From: Cyanophora paradoxa
Taxonomy: Eukaryota > Glaucocystophyceae > Cyanophorales > Cyanophoraceae
Assembly (NCBI GenBank): GCA_004431415.1
Contig: QPMI01000026.1
Location: 62,001 to 126,000, forward strand
Direction: 5' to 3'
DNA length: 64,000 nt
Positions 30,444 through 41,548 of the stretch are shown piece by piece. The notes below the pieces were generated by a model that saw only the letters and a list, made by a program, of their open reading frames with translations, searched no databases and was not told where the DNA came from. A program made the translations under genes and the position numbers. How positions within the stretch are numbered: position 1 is the first letter of the stretch; every line of letters begins with the position of its first letter.

Positions 30444-32685
30444 ATGGCGAGGGACAAGATATGCATCTGGTGCGGTTCCCCGGACTGGAGCGGACACGTC
30501 GAATACTGCAAAGGTCTGCACACAGAGAACATTGCTTCAGATTCTCATCGTTCAAATCCAATTCCTCCTCATCATCGTCCGTAGCACGATTGCAAGCGGG
30601 AAGATCGCTGAGCCTGGCGAGCACCTCAGCGGCAGCTGCTGCGCAATCCGCCCCAACGTATGCGCAAGTAGCAGCGCCAGCGTCACGCACTCCAAGCTCC
30701 GACTCGAGCTCCAGTAGGAGCGGTGACCGGGAGAAGGCTTCGATCGGGGACGCAATCGTAGCAGCCGGCAAGCACTTCTTGCACGCAGTCGGCTCGGCAA
30801 TCGGAGGTTCGAGCTCGAGCAAGCAGAAGGGCCGGGCAGAGGGCGCGATGGCGGACGTGCCACTGGCTCCGCGCTGTTATGACTTCGCCAACTCGCGCCT
30901 CACCTTCCGCACCTTCACCATCACCTACAGGGACGAGGACGACCGGCGCGAGCCCGTCGCCGTCTCTGTGCGCGGCACCTTTGGCCACGAGGCCACGGTG
31001 AGCGCGCAGGGAATGTCCTCCGCCCCCCATTGTCTGACGGTCGCGCAGTGGTCGCAGGACATCGAACTCGCGGCCGTGCCGAGCGAGCAGGGCGTGCTTT
31101 GGCAGCTGCGGATAGATCTCCCGCCGCGCCGCGTTGAATTCCGATTCCGCGTCACTTACGAGCGCGGCCGTGAGCCGGAGTGGCGCACCTCGGTGCGCGT
31201 TGAGGCTTGGGCGAGGCTGTGGGCCACCGGTGACGCCAACGCGCAGGCGGCGCACCCCTGCGAGGGGCAGCACCGGAACAACTTTCTCTCCGCCGGGTAC
31301 TCCTCCAAACAGAGGAGGCCAATTCCCAGTGCGTTGCGACCTGACCCCCCTTACCCGACCTGACCCTACCTGACCTCGCAACCGCCCCCCCCCCCCCCCC
31401 CCCCCCCCCCCTCCTCCCGCGCACACCCCGCAGCCTCCATCGGAAAGGCCAACGACGCGGTCGACGCGACGTGGAGCATCGTCGCTTGCATGTTCGCCGC
31501 CTCGCGGCTGCATGGCGGCGAGCGCGCCTCCTCGCTCCACGAGCTGGCCGGCGCCCTAAGCGCGGTGCGCCTTTCATATCAACTCGGGAGACGCTCGCGC
31601 CGATGGATATGCGGTGCCGCAGGCGATACGGGAGGCGGAGAGGGCGGGGCAGGACAGGAGGGTCGAGAGCGCCGTCAACGCCCTCCTTGCTGCGGAGGCG
31701 GAGCCGGCCGAGTTCCTGCGCGCCGTCCCGCCCCTCGCCAGCCTCACCGCTGGCGAGTCCGCCGTCGACATCCTCGAGCGCTCGGTGCGCCAACTCCTGC
31801 GAGACCGCCGCTTGCAACCCCGCTTATGTGTCCCCGCAGCTGTGCCCGCTGGGGCTGGACAACCTCGCTGCGGCACTTGGCGGTGCAGCGGCCGGCCCTC
31901 TGCGGACGCTGCTCGTCGGCTTCGCGCTGCACCACGTGCTCGTTGTCTGGGGCGGCCCCGTGCCGGCGGGGCGGTTGGTGCTCTTGGACCCGGTGCCCCG
32001 CGGCGACGAGATCGGCCCGTCGGGCGAGCGGGAGGAGTCGCGCCGCGCCGCCGCCCTCGAGTTCGACGGCACCCAGGCAGTGCGGGCGTACCTCAGCCGT
32101 GAACTCTTCGGCGGGCGTGCCGAGCAGCAGGACGCACAGGACGACCGCAACTCTCTTGCGCGCTTCTGCGAGCTACGCCCCAAGGCCCCGGCTTCCACCC
32201 CCTCCGGCTCGCCAGCGGTCGGCGGGGCGTTGCTGGACGGGGGTGGGGACGCGATGGAAGTTGTGCGCCACCGGCTCGACGCGGAGCAGCGGATCGCCCA
32301 GGAGCGGCGGCGCCAGGAGGAGGATGAGCGGCGGATGGCACTGGAGCGGGACGAGGCGGCCCGGCAGCTGGCGGCACGGGAGGCGCAGCGGCGGGCGGAG
32401 CAGGAGGAGGCGGCGCGGCAGCAGGCGGCCCGCGAGGCGCAGCGGCGCGCCGACGCGGAGGCGGCCGAGCGGGAGGAGGCGCAGCGGCTCGCGGAGGAGG
32501 CGCGCAGGCGGGCAGAGGAGGAGGCGGAGCTCGAGGCCCTCCGGGAGCTGCAGCAGCAGCAGGAGCGGCTGGAGGCTGAGGTCGCGCAACTGCGGCGCGA
32601 GTACGAGGAGCGCAAGGCGCACAACGATCAGCAGCAGGGGGAGCTCGAGAGCGCGCGGCTGGCCCTCCGCACCCAGAAGACGTGA
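30444..32685 (+). CDS. Coiled-coil protein with zinc-binding N-terminus and a probable inactive deubiquitinase-like domain
   Basis: The first Met, 30444, starts KICIWCGSPDWSGHVEYC, a small Cys/His zinc knuckle; its splice connection to the next exon is unclear. Then follows a Ser-rich linker and a beta-rich domain, about 30855-31330 (LTFRTFTITYRDEDDRREPV, VEFRFRVTYERGREPEW), vaguely like starch-binding CBM20 folds. From 31440, NDAVDATWSIVACMFAAS, LAALTA-type helices and RLVLLDPVPRG (31980-32000) then ALEFDGTQAVRAYLSREL parallel the C-terminal half of the genes at 28.4 and 39.0 kb. The Asp-x-His is replaced by Asp-Pro-Val (31987-31995), so catalysis is unlikely. The last 150 residues (32260-32680) are a Glu/Arg/Ala/Gln-rich coiled coil. 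A 27-nt C run (31385-31411) sits in an intron. Function unknown. Confidence 0.6.
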
Positions 32686-33278
32686 GCTTAGAACCCGGTC
32701 ACCACCTTATCGGCTTCTAGTACTGATACCGTGCTGCTCAGGTGTTCGACAGAACTTCACAGCCAGAAGCGCGGGGCAGTGTACGCCACTCAGCAAATCC
32801 TGGACAGGCTACACGACCGGCTGCAGGGGGCCCTCGCTCTAGATCTTGGTTAATCATTGAACAATAAACATCCTCAGCGCTCTCGGTGCCCCTACGCCCC
32901 TTGGCCTAGCTATAGACCCCTACTCGTCCCCCTAAGCACGTGCATACGTATACGTATACGTACCCCCCGGAGGACATACGTACGCTTGTACCCCTCGACG
33001 TCGACGTCGACTTGTGGGGTGCTTGCAATTGCGCCGTGGAGTGTCCTCCTCTGCGTACGGCTTCCATGGCCAGGCTGAAGATCTAGAGGCCTGGGCGGAA
33101 GCCCGGGCCGGCCGCGGTGTTCTGAATTCGAACGAGGGGGTCGACGTCAAACCGGTACCCCCCGGTACCGGAGCACACACACGCGTACGCTAGCGCTTGC
33201 AATTGCACACACACGTGCACGCTAGACCTTTAGATCGATATCTGCAGCTTGGAACAGCCTGCGGAGCTCGAGACGCCC
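32686..33278. other. Intergenic; alternating R-Y tract
   Basis: No gene. Contains ACGTATACGTATACGTACC near 32945-32964, CGACGTCGACGTCGAC near 32996-33012 and CA/GT runs near 33175-33215. Confidence 0.4.
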
Positions 33279-34981
33279 ATGGCGGCACGAGATGAACGCG
33301 ATACGGGCGAGCGCCCGTCAAGCAGGAGCCACCGAGACGCCGAGGTGGACGACCTTGACGGACCAGGCGAGTCATTCTGGGAAGGCGTGCCGCCACGGCG
33401 TCCGACTCGTGAGTGGACCGATCCGCCACTCGCATCAAGCTCGTCCAGCTCAGCGAATCCTGCTCGGAGTCGGGGTGTTCCGCGGCGCGAACAGTCCGAC
33501 GAAGACGAGGGTCATGCGTACGAGGTCAACCGGCGCCTCGATGATCTGGAGCGCCGGCACAAGAAGCTGGAGCGCCAGATGAAGGCGGAGCTACTTCACA
33601 TCTCGCAAGAGTTGCAACAGGAACGCGAGGCAAGGGAGCAGGCGGAGGAGAGGGCGCGGTCGCAGGCCCGCGACTTCGAGAACCAGCTGCGGCGCCTGAC
33701 TGACCAGCGCCGCCGCTTCCTGGAGGATGTCCGCGGCGACCTGCAGGTGTGCGCGTCCTAGCTGTAGGGCCTGCAACGCCGCATCCGTCTCTTGACTTTC
33801 GCACGGAATAGCGCAGGCTGCAGGAATCCGAAGAGCGCGCAGAGCTGCTCCAACAGCAGATAGACCGAATGAACGTGCAGGGGACGGCGCAGCCGCCGCA
33901 TGCGCAGTTGCAAGCGCGCTTCCCGGCAAACATCCAGGTTCGGGCCAGGCTCCGCCGCTGCGCCGCGACTTCTGACTTGTCGATCAGACGAACGAGCCGT
34001 ACGCGCCTCTGGGGGCCGGACTGGTCGCCGCTCCGAACCTCGGGCCAGGGCCTTTTGCGGTTGCAGCGCCAGCGGCCGCGGCTGCACTCGTTCAGAACCC
34101 AGCGACGGCGGCACCGCCCGTCCCCCCGGCCCGTCAACCTGCGCCGGCGCCCGCCCAGGCGCCGGCTCCCCAGCCGCGTGTCCAGCAGCGGACCATCGGC
34201 AGCGGCGATATTCGCTGCCTGATCGATGACTGCCCGCATCGTACGTCTAGGAAATCTGTCTGACTCGTTCGCTGGCGGCTATCTGACCAGTTATCAGGTT
34301 TTGAGGACGAGGAAATGCGCAACCACCACATCGCGTTCAACCACGACGACGGCGGCTGTACGTGCGAGACCTGCAGCGGCGGCGCCCCCGCCCCCGCCGC
34401 GAACCGGGCCCCCGCCCCCGCCCCTCGGCCGGCCCCGGCCGCGGCTCCGGCGCCTGCAGTCGCTGGGCCGTCCCGTGCGGGAAACCAGCAGGCGCCTGGG
34501 CCGGCTGCTGCGGCGCCGGCTGCTGCGGCGCCGGCTGTGGCCAACGAGCCGATGCAGCTCTTCTTCCGCTGCGCCGGCGGCGGCGACAACCCGCGGCTGC
34601 CGGTGGCGTGCACGCGAAACGAGCGACTGGTCGACGTCCTCGAGCGCGCCCGCGCCGCCCTCAACGCCGAAGAGCTCACCTCGGTGCGCTGTGCGGGCTC
34701 AGAGCTTGGCGCGCTCCGCTGACCGCGCCCGTCGACCCCGCGTGCAGCAAAACATCCGCCTGGTCTTCGTTGTGAGCGGGCCGAACAAGGTCGCGCAGCC
34801 GCCCATCGCGCAGCGGATGCAGCAGAGCCCGCTGGCGACCCTGGGCGAGTGCGGGGTCCCCAGCGGCGCTGAAATCTACGTGTCTGTCAAGGTGCCAGCT
34901 TCCCCGCCTCGCGCGCCCGCTTCCTTCGCTCGCGCACTCACTTTCGCTCAGATAATCGGACAAGCGGTCGCCAAGGATTAG
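33279..34981 (+). CDS. Coiled-coil protein with C2H2-like finger and ubiquitin-like C-terminus
   Basis: Start Met 33279 (MAARDERDTGERPSS). Residues to about 160 end in a long charged coiled coil (EVNRRLDDLERRHKKLERQM through RRFLEDVRGDLQ), continued after an intron by SEERAELLQQQIDRMN. An Ala/Pro-rich linker follows, then CLIDDCPHRTSRK and MRNHHIAFNHDDGGC, spaced like a C2H2 finger (34205-34360). A second Ala/Pro linker (34375-34540) leads to LFFRCAGGGDNPRLPVACT and, after an intron, NIRLVFVVSGPNKVAQPP and CGVPSGAEIYVSVK, which look like a beta-grasp (ubiquitin-like) fold. The last exon gives IIGQAVAKD and a TAG at 34979. Not assignable to a named family. Its location among E3-ligase genes makes a ubiquitin-related adaptor plausible, but that is inference. 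Confidence 0.6.
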
Positions 34982-35646
34982 AATTGATTCGGATTAATTT
35001 ATAACTTCGATTAACTTACTGGGGGGGAGGGGGGAGGGGGATCGGGGGAGGGGATCCCGGAGGGGGGGGGGGGGGGGGGAAGGGGGGCGGGGAGTGGGAG
35101 GGCGGGGGGGGGGGAGGAGGGGGGGGGTGGCCGGGGGGGATGGGGGGGATATATATGAAGGGGGAGGGGGATTCTTATCCATCTACCCACGGGCCCCTTC
35201 TTCTTTAGCACGGCCCTCCGGGCCTGTACCCCCTGCATATATACGTAGCCAGTCCTGCGACCATCTTGCCATGCTTAGCATAGCCTATAACTATAGCTAC
35301 AGCTATAGCTTGCGCTAGCACTCAGCCGTTTGAACTGTACTCATATGCATGCAAGCCAGGGCCTCTGGACCAGCTGCCAGGCTGCAGGAAATAGATGGAA
35401 TGGATCTACTGACTGCAGCTGGCTCAGCCTGGCTGCATATCCTTAGTAATGTCTGTGATGACGGTTTACGTTCGAGACTTGCAAAGCCGGCCGCGTCGGC
35501 GGCATGGCTGCCGCCCGTCGCGTACGTCCCGGCGTGGGAAAGTTTGGTGTAGGGGGATTGATGTGAGAGAAGCCGGGGGAGGTGGGGGCTGGGGCGAGGG
35601 AAGGGGCCGCCGGGACGGCCATGCTGATGGCTTCGCCGTCCCCCCG
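34982..35646. other. Convergent spacer with G-rich low-complexity DNA
   Basis: 35020-35150 is almost pure G with scattered A/C (several runs of at least 8 G). No gene supported. Confidence 0.5.
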
Positions 35647-38574
35647 CTACTGCATGAGTTCGGCCTCGACGAACATAGGGTGGGTGGGCGTAAAGTGGTG
35701 GCTGTGGTGCTGGCACGCCGCGCTCTGTACCCCCCTGGAAGCCCGGCACTCCTCCGAGTGCTCCGGCAGGAACGTCCTCTGGCGGCGGTGTCGAAGATTG
35801 CACAAAAAAGAATCAGTCACGAAAAAGAAGACGAACCCGGCAGTCCGCGTAGTAACAGAATTCCTGCCCACACTGACCCGCAGGAAAGTCAAGACGCTGC
35901 GAGTAATGTACAAATGATAGCTAAAGATGCGGACCCGGCAGCGCATGTGGCGGCAGCCGCGAGCCAGCTGCACGTACGCGGTGCAGCGAGGGCAGCGGGG
36001 CCAGCCCTTCTGCCGAGCCAGTTCTGTCATCGCTCTGTCCTCGGGACTCCGCTCGTCCTCCGGAAGGGCCTGGTACTGCAAGCGGATCCGAAGAAAAGAA
36101 ATAGTCAGCCAGGACGTATAAAGTCGCTGGAACAATAGCGAAAAATAGCTACCTGCTCGCAGGTGATTTCCTGGTGCCAGGGCGCGCGGCAGACAGCGCA
36201 GTAGCGCTTCCGGCAGCCGAAACATTCGACGTTCTCGCCTGCCGTCGGATCCCACTCGCAAATCATGTCGCACGATGGATAGGGGCAGTCGCTTCGTCGC
36301 TCTACGAAATTTCCCCGCGATTTGACGCAAGGTCAGCGGACAGTAGCTTGTCAAACTTTGAAGGCTCGCACCAGGGGGAATGTGAGTGAGGGTCAGGTTG
36401 CGCATGAAGATCTGGAGGTCCTTGTCCCGAAGCCCGACCAGCATCGCGAGGTTCTCGCCCAGCTCCCCCTCGAAGAGCGTCGGGCACCTCGAGCCTCCGG
36501 GGCACCTGATGGGGTACAGCGTCGGGTCCTTGAACCGCGAGTCGATGTAGCCCCGCAGGCAGTTGCGGCAGGTGTAGTGCTCGCAAGTCCCCGCCGTGCC
36601 GAGGCAGTCCATCTGAGGTGTCGGCGCGGCTTCAGCGCTCGAGCTAGAAGAGGTTTGAGAAGCTTAGGGGCGTCGACGCACGGAAACCTTGATGCGCTCG
36701 CCGAGGCAGACGCAGCACTGCGCGAGGCTTTCGTCGAGCTCCTGCTGCACGGCGTGCAGACGAGCCTGGTCGTGATGAATGGACCGGAGGGGAGGAGGGG
36801 GGGAGGAGAGGGGGGGGGGGGGGGTGTCAGCTGCGATCTCGGTCCAGCTTTGGGATTTCGGCGGATTCAAACCTCGAGCGCGTCGATGCGGTCCTGCGCC
36901 TGCTCCGTGGCGCCTTCGACGCCGCGGATGCGGCCAACGTCCCTGAACACGCGTTCTGCGCGGTGAAGTGGTGGGGATGAGGTGGTGGGGGAAAGGAGGG
37001 GTAGAAACAAAGATCTAGAGCGAGCTGACCGATGCGGTTGAGGAGTTCCGCTTCGGCGTGCTCCCACAACGACCCGTCGCGATCGTCGCCGGCTTCGCGG
37101 TACACCTGCTCCGCAGGAGATGTCAAACACGCGAAGAAATGAATGTCAGAGGATCGAACCCGCTGCCATTCCGACTCGACGTCGGCTGTGGCGTCCTCGA
37201 TCCGATTGATGAGCTCGTCCACCTCAAGATTTTACACGAGTCAGCCGGTATACATCCGGAGACAGATCTAGATTCATAGAGGGGAGAATACCCGTGCGGC
37301 GGCCTCCGCGGCGGCGTGAGCAGCCTCGCTGGCCTCTGCCTGCAGGTTGAGCAGCTCTGCAGAGGGGCCGCCGTTGTGAGAGGGGGTAGCTAGGAGGCGG
37401 GGGCCGGGGCCGGGGGACGTGCCTTGGGTTGCTGCGCGGGCGCGGGCCTCGGCATCCTGCGCGCGCCGTCGGAAGGCCTCTTCGGCGTGGCGCGCGGTCT
37501 GCTGAGCCCTCTGCACGGCCAGGTCAGCTTGCCGCTCCCGGTGAGCTGCAAGCCGCTTTGCTTCATCTTCGCTTCTCTTTAGCCTCGCAATCTCCTCCCG
37601 CAGTTCGCGCTCCAGCCTCTCCGCGTTCCGAGCAGCCTGTGCGACGTCTTTTATACTGCGTTTCGATCGCAAGTGCAGGGCCACGCGTGCACCTTTTCGG
37701 AACGGTCCTCTTCTCTCTGAGCCCGATTTTTTTGACTGCTGAGACTTGCTTCCAAACGGTCGCAATCCTCTTCAAGCTGCGAAGGGAAAGCAAGCGCTTG
37801 CAGTCATGATCATATGCATGTGATCGATTATGCGATTATAGGGAGCGGTTGCAAACGAACTTTGGAAATCTTCTTGTCTTTCTGCACCAGCTGCGCCCTA
37901 AGACTCATCACCAGGTCTTCCTTGTCAGCGAGCGCCTGCCGCAGTGCGGACTGCTTCGATTCGGGTCAGATTCGACTACTCAGGATAGGGTGGAGACTGG
38001 GACTGACATCCCGCGTCCTTACGATCGCGACGTCACGCTTGAGCGCCTCCAGCTCACGCCCAGAAGCTATGACGGTGAAGAAGCTGTCATTCATTGTAAT
38101 GAAACTTGCAAGTCTAATAGACTACGTACCTATGAGCCTGTCTTTCAGTTCTGCATGCGCGGATCGTTGCACATCAGCGACACGCGCGCAGAATTGAACG
38201 TTCGCATGCAAACCTTGTGCGGCCGTCCGCCATTTGCGATAGGCAACGCGCATCTTGGCGCAGGATTCTAATCCGCATAGTTCTCCATCCACGACCGCTG
38301 CGCACGCATGATGATCGGACACGCGAGCGCTGCCTTTGAACAGCAGAAACTGCTCACAGTAGAAACTGTCGGAGCGTGAAGGGCCAGCGAGACGATCTCG
38401 GTCCGTGCTCTCGTCTAGATCTGCAGCTGCAGATGAAACGGGTCGCCCGGGCGGCGACTGGCCGCCCAGTCCTGCATCAATATCGATATCCTGCCCGCGC
38501 TGCGGTGTAGCAATAGTCTCCGGCACGCTCGCGGCCGCGCCCGGCTCGCGGTCCTCGTCTGGGGGATCCATCAT
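35647..38574 (-). CDS. RBR-type E3 ubiquitin ligase 1 (coiled coil-RING1-IBR-RING2)
   Basis: Start Met 38574 (MMDPPDEDREPG). The N-terminal half has a Cys/His-containing segment (ACAAVVDGELCGLESCAKMR) and then coiled-coil exons (RNAERLERELREEIARLKR, LINRIEDATADVESEWQRV). RING1 begins LAQCCVCLGERIKVS and continues after an intron with CEHYTCRNCLRGYIDSRF and YPIRCPGG. IBR: CPYPSCDMICEWDP, CFGCRKRYCAVCRAPWHQ, about 36150-36295. RING2: WPRCPRCTAYVQLARGCRHM (catalytic-type Cys codon 35953-35955, His two residues on at 35947-35949), then CGQEFCYYADC and LPEHSEEC. RBR ligases pass ubiquitin through a thioester on the RING2 Cys, which is conserved here. Stop at 35647. Divergent from the duplicated gene at 39000. 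Introns are GT-AG, some G/C-rich. Confidence 0.85.
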
Positions 38575-38999
38575 GCAACGCGTCCTAACCTGCGTGCCGC
38601 GAACTTCAGCCAGAGGATGCCAGAGGATGGATCGAGCTACCTTCGAATATGGCTCACCCGCGCCACGGTCAATGGCAAATGCCGGTCTCTCGAGTAACTG
38701 CCGCTCACTCGAGTAACTGCCGCTCCCTCCAGTAACTGCCGCTCAGCGGCTCGGCCAAATGACGATCGCGGACCCGCCAGGCGTATCCGCATTCACTTGA
38801 CCGCGCGGCTTAGGCGGCTTATGATCAGGGGCTACATGATTCGAATACCGACTCGTCACTTGGTCGACGTCCGCGGCAGCTGAGCTGAGCGCTTCCTTGA
38901 GGTTACGAGTTCCGGATCCCCAGCACAACTCGGAACCCGCGCGCACCGATCCACCAGTCAGGTCGGCCCTGCAGCAGCGGGCGGCGGTTCCTGCAGGCG
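38575..38999. promoter_or_regulatory. Divergent spacer with a 17-18-bp tandem repeat
   Basis: 425 bp between divergent starts (38574 and 39000). CTCGAGTAACTGCCGCT-type units occur three times at 38690-38745. The inverted duplication starts inside it at about 38915. Confidence 0.4.
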
Positions 39000-40481
39000 A
39001 TGCCTGTGGATGTCTCTTTGGGCTTCGACGCGGGAACTTTGCGGGAGTTCTTCTTCGCGAAGGCGCGCAGCGCTGGTTCTCCGAGTTTCGATGTGTCGCG
39101 CTCTGGGACGGCCGAGCTCCGCCTGCCGGGCGACCGCGCGATCAGCGCTACGGCGTTCATGCCTTCGATTGTGAGTTCAACCGCTTCACACGTCCCTAGT
39201 TGACACTTGCACACAGGACGTTCACATGCCTATGCACAAGGATGCCGACAGCGGGGAATGGAGGCTGCTCGTAGACGTGCCTGCTGTACAGCAGGAAGAC
39301 TACAGCATGATCTTTGAGACTGAAGCTGACTGGCTGGTCTCGGTTCGCGGCCGGCGGACTGCGCTGTTCGCCCGCTCTCCGCATTCTCCTCACGACGCGC
39401 AGCCTTCCATGGACACGACGGCGGACGGAGCGATGAACGTCCTTCCTTTTGCAGAAGTGCATCCAGCGTACGGTGCGCCGCGGCGCCGTGCGGCGAAAGG
39501 GCGAGCCGCGCGCCGCGCGTCCGGCTGCCGCTGAGCGCCCGCGCCGCGCCGCAGTGGCGCGCGTGGTGGGGAGCAAGCACCAGGGCTCGAAGGGCGTCGG
39601 CGGGCGGAGCGCGTGCACGGCGATCGCGGCGCTGGCGGCGCTGCAGGTGATGCGGGGCGACGCGCCCTACTGGGACCCGGAGGCCGTCGACAGGGTCCGC
39701 CCCGCGCCCGCCGCCGCGCCGCCCGCCGCCGCGCCGCCCGACCGGCGGCGGCAGGTGCTGCGGGAGGGGACGCTGCTGTACGAGCACTACATGGCGAGGG
39801 CGGGCGGCGCGGCGCCGGCGGGCGTCGAGCACACCGAATTCGACGCCGTCGCCGGCGCCGCGCCCGACCTCCGCCCCTCCGCGTCGCCGCCCGCGCCGAC
39901 GGCGCCCTCACGGTCCGCTCGCCGCCGCCGCCGCGCCGCCGCCCCGGCCGACGGGCGTGCAGCCGGACGGGCGGGCGTTCGAGGGGCCGGCGCGGGAGCT
40001 GTGGGAGGCGGGCCAGCGCCGGCCCGAGGGCCTCGCCGTCACGTGCGCGAGCCAGACCCTCGTCGCCCTCGCGCTGCCCGGGCCGCCCCGCCCCGAGCTC
40101 GCCCAAGCCGTCCGCGACGCGTACCGCGCCCACCCGCGCCGCTGGCGCCCCCCGCCCCTCGCCGCCCTCCCCTGCACGGTCCGCCCGCCCCCCCCGCCTC
40201 GCGCCGGGCCCCTCGCGACGGCGGCGGGGCAGCTGCTGGTGTTCGACTCGCACCGGCACACGGCGGAGCGGGGCGGGGCGCGGGACGCGGCGTGGCTCCT
40301 CTTCCCCTCCCCCGAGGCGCTGGCGGCCTACCTCGGCCTCGAGCGCTTCCCCTGCTTCCGCCCCACCGACCCCGCCGTCACCGAGTTCGAGCTCATGCTC
40401 ACGCGCCAGGTCCGCCACCCCCGCCGCCCGCTGCAGCGAGCCCACCCGCCGCCGACGCCCTCGGCGCAGTTCGCCGCCTTC
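38915..40481. repeat. Inverted segmental duplication, arm 2 (pairs with 28655-30240)
   Basis: Plus-strand counterpart of arm 1, matching through exons and introns. After 40481 the two copies diverge completely. Confidence 0.9.
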
Positions 40482-40980
40482 AGGTTCCACCTGGAGGAGA
40501 TTGCGGCAGCACTGCCCTCGCCTCCTCCCGCCGAGCGGACGCCGTCGCGGCAGACGTCCGCAGAGCGCCAGGCACGGATCGCCTCGCTGCGCAAGCAAGT
40601 GCAAGACCTGGTCCGCCGCAGCTCTGCATCCGCGCGGAAACGGAGCCCTGACCCCGGAGCAGGAGGCGGAGCGGGGCGAGCTGGAGAGGGTCCGGGCAGA
40701 GGAGGAGCGGCGGGCGGCGCAACTCGCGCGGGACGCGGAGGACCTGAGGGGCGAGCAGCGTCGCGCGGAGAACGCGTGCGTCCCCGGACCGCCGGCCCGT
40801 GTACCCCGCAGGCCTGACCCCGGGGGCGCCCTCAGGCCCTGCCCGGAGTGCGAGGCGCTGGACAAGAAGCTCGCGGGGTTTCAGGCGAGCATCGACGAGA
40901 TCACCGCGAGCAGGCTGCGGGTCCCGGCTGGGCGCACGGTGCGCTGCGCCCTTTTCGTCGCGCTTCGTCAGCAACGTCCC
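39000..40980 (+). CDS. Putative cysteine-protease/deubiquitinase-like protein, copy 2, with coiled-coil C-terminus; frameshift
   Basis: Start Met 39000, same exon order as copy 1: MPVDVSLGFDAG, HMPMHKDADSGEWRLLVDVP, GRSACTAIAALA (Cys codon 39614-39616), EGTLLYEHYMAR, PDGRAFEGPARELWEAG, LLVFDSHRHTAERGG (Asp-Ser-His 40245-40253). A C run near 39872 has four C where copy 1 has five, which shifts the frame before the splice junction at about 39910; unless it is an assembly error, this copy is broken. After the duplicated part it continues with its own C-terminus: FHLEEIAAALPSPPPAE, a charged coiled coil (RGELERVRAEEERRAAQLAR) and CPECEALDKKLAGFQ to about 40915. The true 3' end is unclear; a long C-rich tract (40978-41470) follows and the next gene may be part of it. 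Confidence 0.5.
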
Positions 40981-41470
40981 CCCCCCCCCCCCCCCCCCCC
41001 TCTCGCCGACCGTCCTTACCCCGCCGCCCGTTCTCCCCCTCCGAACCCCCCGCCCTCCCCCCTCCCCTTCCCCCCCTGCCCTCCCCCCTCCCCCTCTCCC
41101 CCCTCCCCACCGCCCTTCTCGTAACCCCCACCATCCACTTAACTCCAGCCCCCTTTTCGCCCCAGCCCCCCAGCGCCCTCCTCGCCCGCCCCCTCCCCCC
41201 AAACCCTCTCCCGCACAGCCTCCCACTTACCCACGTTCTCCCACTTACATCGACCCCCTTCCCCTCTTTTCTTTCCGCTCCCCGACCCCCTCCCCTCTCC
41301 CGAACCCCTCCCAACAACCCGCCGGCCCACCAAATCTTACATAGCCACGCGCTCCCCCTCCCTCCCCCTCCTTCCAACCCCATCCCCCTTCTTCCGGCCC
41401 CGCCGCCCCCCCTCCCCCCCCACCCCCCCCGCCGGGCCCCTTCCCCCCCCCCCCCCCCTTTCATTTTTCG
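40978..41470. repeat. C-rich low-complexity tract
   Basis: Begins with 23 consecutive C and continues as CCCCT/CCCTCC polypyrimidine for nearly 500 bp. Either an intron or a gene boundary. Confidence 0.8.
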
Positions 41471-41548
41471 CTCCCTCCTCCGCTCACGAAGTCTTGCAGG
41501 CGTCGTCATCGAGGGCCGATCATCGAGAGGTAACAAACTCGTTTCAGG

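Noticed and set aside
31152-32624. Ser/Ala/Arg-rich minus-strand frames of 150-270 codons
   Set aside because: Antisense of the Glu/Arg/Ala coiled coil and pseudo-enzyme exons of the plus-strand gene.
28655-40481. The C76-like genes as integrated viral genes
   Set aside because: Both copies have several short GT-AG introns and host-like composition. Resemblance is limited to a motif layout shared with cellular proteins, and no viral structural genes are nearby.
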